Below the pieces are notes generated by a model. The model had not been told where the DNA came from. It did no database searches and saw only the letters and a program-made list of their open reading frames with translations. This document shows, piece by piece, positions 7,201 through 9,471 of a DNA stretch of 9,471 nt (positions are counted from its first letter, which is position 1; each line of letters begins with the position of its first letter). Source of the stretch: Pedosphaera sp. (GTDB taxonomy: Bacteria; Verrucomicrobiota; Verrucomicrobiia; Limisphaerales; UBA9464); the NCBI GenBank assembly GCA_009695405.1, contig SIAZ01000142.1:1-9471 (forward strand), in the 5' to 3' direction. Both the position numbers and the translations under genes were made by a program.

Positions 7201-7554
7201 GAAATCGATCTTGTGCGGGCTCTGCTCCCTGAAGTCCGATTCTGCCGCCGCTCTGAGTCGAGCCAGGATCTGTGCCGTTGCTGGAACTGAAGCAATGCAC
7301 ACGGACACCTCAAAGACATGGCCGCCCGCTCGCTATTGCTCAAACTCGAGGGCTCGGGTCTCATTCGCATCCCGCCGTCCCTCAGACTATCTGTCAACGG
7401 CCAACGCTACCAAATCCCCCTACCGGCCCACGTCCAACCCATCGGCGGGACCCTTCACGACCAGCAACCCTTGAAGGTCGGTATCGTGATTTCCGGTTCG
7501 GCTATGGCGAAAGTCTTCCAACCTCTCTTGGCTTATGAACACTAATTAGGCCTG
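7201..7554 (+). pseudogene. DUF4338 (DruA-type) N-terminal remnant
   Basis: In one frame: DLCRCWN-stop-SNAHGHLKDMAARSLLL, then KLEGSGLIRIPP, PLKV and QPLLAYEH-stop-LGLR. This follows the layout I know for DUF4338 proteins: a winged-helix-like N-terminus with WNWVQxNGxLKDMAARxLLLKLxxxGLIxLPP, then a linker, then the conserved HYLGxR that opens the core. DUF4338 occurs in DruA of the Druantia anti-phage system and in many transposon-associated proteins, so no defence role can be claimed from this fragment. Two nonsense codons interrupt it: TGA 7288-7290 where the family has Trp, and TAA 7543-7545 where Tyr of HYLG is expected. These are substitutions, hence true decay. The C-terminal core is missing and IS66 transposase sequence begins in the same frame at about 7555. 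The left limit near 7201 is approximate. Confidence 0.65.
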
Positions 7555-8105
7555 CGCAACAACCACCTGCCCCGCGAGTTGACCTTCCTTTAGGAAAAGG
7601 AACAACAGTCGTCGACTAAGTCCATGATCGATCACCTATTGGCCTTCAAGTCGGCGGTTTCAGAGGGGCAGGCGAAAGGCCTGAGTGCTTTGCTGGGACC
7701 TGACCACGAGCGCTTTTTAGGCTATCTGCGGATTCATATATTTCGGCTACTCGCAAAATCTCGAGGCTTTGGTGACGTCCACTGTAGGGCCTAATTGCAG
7801 GGGGCGTCGCAAGAAGAGCAAAGCCCGCGGTCTGCTGGACCGCTTTTGAGATCACCCGCATCACAGCCTCGCCTTTACGCGCGATTTTACCGTTTCCTTA
7901 GATAACACTCCAGCGGAGCGGGACCTGCGGATGACGAGGCTACGGCAAAAAGTCTCCAGCACGTTCCGCGACTCCCAATCGCTGACAAACTTTTGCCTCA
8001 CCCGTGGCTCTATCGCCGCGGCCCGCAAGAAACGGACTCTCAGCGTTTGAAGCACTCCATCGCATCTTCACCGGCACACTCTTTGTGCCGACTCCAGCTC
8101 TACTT
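7555..8105 (+). pseudogene. IS66-family transposase C-terminal remnant
   Basis: Similarity to the IS66 DDE transposase (TnpC) runs through three frames. NNHLPRELTFL (7558-7590) matches the family's CNAHLLRELTxL; MIDHLLAFKSAV follows. After a frame change come RRKKSKARGLLDRF, LAFTRDFTVSLDN and PAERDLRMTRLRQKVSSTFR. The Glu of PAERDL (codon 7916-7918) is the counterpart of the catalytic DDE glutamate. A further frame change near 8025 leads to NGLSAFEALHRIFTGTLFVPTPA, the usual family C-terminus, fitting one extra A in the AAGAAACGG stretch. Stops lie at TAG 7591 and TGA 7847. The N-terminal half, tnpA and tnpB are absent and no terminal inverted repeat was found at the right side, so this is an old immobile relic. 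Bases 8106-8254 after it show no gene; the sufT promoter should lie there. Confidence 0.85.
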
Positions 8106-8254
8106 GACCCTTGTCTCAGACAGACACGGCTGAGATGTCTTGTGCTCGTCTCTGGTTTTCAAAAAATCGACTGCTTTTTTGGGTTCCTGAGCAGTTATGT
8201 TTTCCTTGCAGCCAAGCCTTTTCCTTTCCGCGATCTCATGTTACCATCTCAGTT

Positions 8255-8797
8255 ATGAATTCCGTCAGTTCTGTTGTTCTCACCCGCGATTGCGATGCCA
8301 TCCAGATTCCTGCCGGCAATACGGTTGCCCTCCCTGCCGGTACCGAGGTTGATATCACTCAAACCCTCGGAGGTTCCTATACGGTTCACGCTATGGGAGG
8401 CCTTTTTCGTATCGCTCCCAAGGATTGCGACGCTCTAGGTCTTCAACCTGAACCTGTTGCCGCAGTGCCTGTCACCGCTGGTACGGTGGACGAACAGGCG
8501 GTCTGGGAGAGTCTCCGCTCGTGTTATGACCCAGAAATCCCCGTCAATATCGTTGATCTCGGATTGGTGTACGATATGGGACTCGAGGATTTGCCGACTG
8601 GGAATAAAAAGGTCTTTGTAAAAATGACTCTCACCGCGCCGGGTTGTGGTATGGGCGCCACGATTGCTGGGGATGCTCAACAAAAATTACTTTCCCTCCC
8701 TGGTATTGAGGACGCCTCTGTGGAGATTGTATGGGATCCAGCATGGCACCAAAGCATGATTACCGCTGAGGGGCGCCGGTTACTCGGATTGGAGTAA
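8255..8797 (+). CDS. sufT: SufT-type Fe-S cluster assembly protein (MIP18/DUF59)
   Basis: A 180-residue protein close to the usual SufT length of about 175-180. The N-terminal part (1-60) is the SufT-specific region with LTRDCDAIQIPAG, GGSYTVHAMGGLFRI and DCDALGL. Residues 80-170 are the MIP18/DUF59 domain: SLRSCYDPEIPVNIVDLGLVYD with the hallmark Asp92-Pro-Glu94, the APGCGM loop with Cys131, and WDPAWHQSMI near the end. SufT helps mature or deliver Fe-S clusters in the cytosol, usually beside the SUF machinery. No suf genes are visible here, so it is either isolated or at the edge of a rearranged locus. I chose ATG 8255 because it starts the family N-terminus; the frame is open for 48 codons further upstream, but that part reads as IS-derived or spacer sequence. 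No good ribosome binding site is seen. The gene is intact between two IS66-related regions. Confidence 0.9.
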   Translation: MNSVSSVVLTRDCDAIQIPAGNTVALPAGTEVDITQTLGGSYTVHAMGGLFRIAPKDCDALGLQPEPVAAVPVTAGTVDEQAVWESLRSCYDPEIPVNIVDLGLVYDMGLEDLPTGNKKVFVKMTLTAPGCGMGATIAGDAQQKLLSLPGIEDASVEIVWDPAWHQSMITAEGRRLLGLE

Positions 8798-9263
8798 ATA
8801 ACCGAAAGTTGGCATGAGGAGGTTGCCAAGTCCCCAGTCTCGCACAACAACTTCCGCCGGGTCTGCGGCACGCTGTTCACCTTTGTCCAACAACGGCAAT
8901 GGATCTCAGACGAGACGAACCTCCCAGCAGCGGTCAATGGACGGAAGGTGGCGCGAACTGAAATTGAGGCTTTTTCCGCTGACGAACTCCAGCGACTCCT
9001 CAATGCGGCGAATCTGGACCTGCTCCCTACCCTCTTGTTGGGTGCATTCGCAGGCCTTCGGGTGGCGGAGACCCAGCGTCTGAACTGGGAAAATGTTAAG
9101 TGGGAAGAGAACCTGATCGTCGTCGAAGCCACAGGTGCCAAGATCGCTCGCCGCAGGATGGTGCCGATTTGCGACGCTCTCAGGCAATGGCTACTGCCGG
9201 TCTCTGCGAAGACAGGATCGATCTGGGTCAGTTCGGGTTGGGATCACGCAAAGCTTCAAAAGC
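8798..9263 (+). pseudogene. Tyrosine recombinase (integrase) fragment, cut at both ends
   Basis: The frame is open from directly after the sufT stop. It shows a core-binding-like part (SPVSHNNFRRVCGTLFTFV, QQRQWISDETNL), then FSADELQRLLNAA, LGAFAGLRVAETQRLNW and ARRRMVPICDALRQWL. The Arg of AGLRVAE is the first catalytic Arg of the tyrosine recombinase family, and the Lys in TGAKIARRR may be the beta-hairpin Lys. The HxxR, H/W and Tyr motifs are missing: similarity ends near KTGSIW, just before an IS66-like terminus at 9264, after which the frame reads nonsense to TGA 9317-9319. The N-terminal SAM-like part is also missing; no start codon fits before GTG 8948. Inactive. Such recombinases mark integrative elements, but no attachment site was found. 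Confidence 0.8.
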
Positions 9264-9471
9264 GTAAGCGTACGCCGAACCCCATGGTTCCCAATTCGCC
9301 TTCCTTGGGTTTAGCCTGAGCGGATGAACTCAATTGAACCGTCTCGGAAGCGGCGTGGTCTTGCTGAAATCCAACTACTAATCACTGAATTCAAAAGCTC
9401 GGAACTCTCAAAGACTGATTTTGCTGCGAGTCTGGGTGTTCATCCTCTTTCGATTGATCGCTGGCTACGGA
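9264..9471 (+). mobile_element. Left end of an IS66-type element (runs off window)
   Basis: GTAAGCGTACGCCG starting at 9264 fits the IS66-family terminal inverted repeat, which begins with GTAA. It lies 60 bases ahead of a tnpA-like start, the expected layout, and exactly where integrase similarity stops. IS66 elements make 8-bp target duplications; the candidate left copy is TCAAAAGC at 9256-9263. The right end is outside the window, so this is not confirmed. Confidence 0.65.
9324..9471 (+). CDS. tnpA: IS66 accessory protein TnpA-like, partial
   Basis: ATG 9324 opens a frame that stays open to the window edge (49 codons seen). The start reads MNSIEPSRKRRGLAEIQLL, followed by FKSSELSKTDFAASLGVHPLSIDRWLR. 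The second half is a helix-turn-helix like that of IS66 TnpA/OrfA proteins, where a phrase such as SGLSxxxFCxxHGLxxxTxxxWLR is typical. TnpA is a small accessory protein needed with TnpB and TnpC for IS66 transposition. GAGCGG lies just before the start. The basic N-terminus and position 60 bases inside a GTAAGCG end support the call. A transposase OrfA of another family (IS3-like) is the main alternative. Confidence 0.65.
   Translation, partial: MNSIEPSRKRRGLAEIQLLITEFKSSELSKTDFAASLGVHPLSIDRWLR

Noticed and set aside
7201..7554. DruA of a Druantia defence system
   Set aside because: Only a broken N-terminal DUF4338 fragment is present, without any other Druantia gene; the domain is also common in transposon-linked proteins.

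Overview
The window looks like a bacterial chromosome fragment from a Gram-negative lineage. The mix of a formylglycine-generating-enzyme (FGE) type domain, a DUF4338 protein, IS66 elements, an NHL-repeat protein and a SufT-type protein would suit the Planctomycetota/Verrucomicrobiota group, but that placement is inference and no marker gene here proves it. Four protein genes read open over their full length: an amidase, an aldo/keto reductase, a secreted propeller-like protein and sufT. One tRNA-Lys gene also looks intact. Almost everything else is broken.

Left part (1-5004): a frame-disrupted NHL beta-propeller remnant (about 153-722) is followed by an intact amidase-signature hydrolase (882-2270, + strand). 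Behind it lies an AT-rich stretch that is one copy of a dispersed repeat (about 2295-2457). On the - strand come tRNA-Lys(CTT) with its own promoter-like sequence, an aldo/keto reductase (2645-3826) and, 65 bp upstream of that, a secreted propeller-like protein (3892-5004). The last two could share a transcript.

Middle (5005-8105): about 940 bp without a recognisable gene is followed by a graveyard. It holds a ClpP-like serine protease gene with two single-base frameshifts, and the C-terminal half of an FGE-type gene on the - strand with two frameshifts and an exact 96-bp tandem duplication. Next come the second, diverged copy of the dispersed repeat, a DUF4338 (DruA-type) N-terminal remnant with nonsense codons, and the 3' half of an IS66 transposase joined almost directly to it.

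Right part (8255-9471): an intact sufT is followed, four bases after its stop and in the same frame, by an N-terminally truncated tyrosine recombinase. That recombinase is cut at about 9264 by what appears to be the left end of a fresh IS66-type element (terminal GTAAGCG, tnpA start at 9324), which runs off the window.

I found no convincing new multi-gene system. The best leads are structural: the dispersed repeat shared by two intergenic regions, the tandem duplication carrying a pre-existing frameshift, and several junctions where gene remnants abut with almost no spacer.
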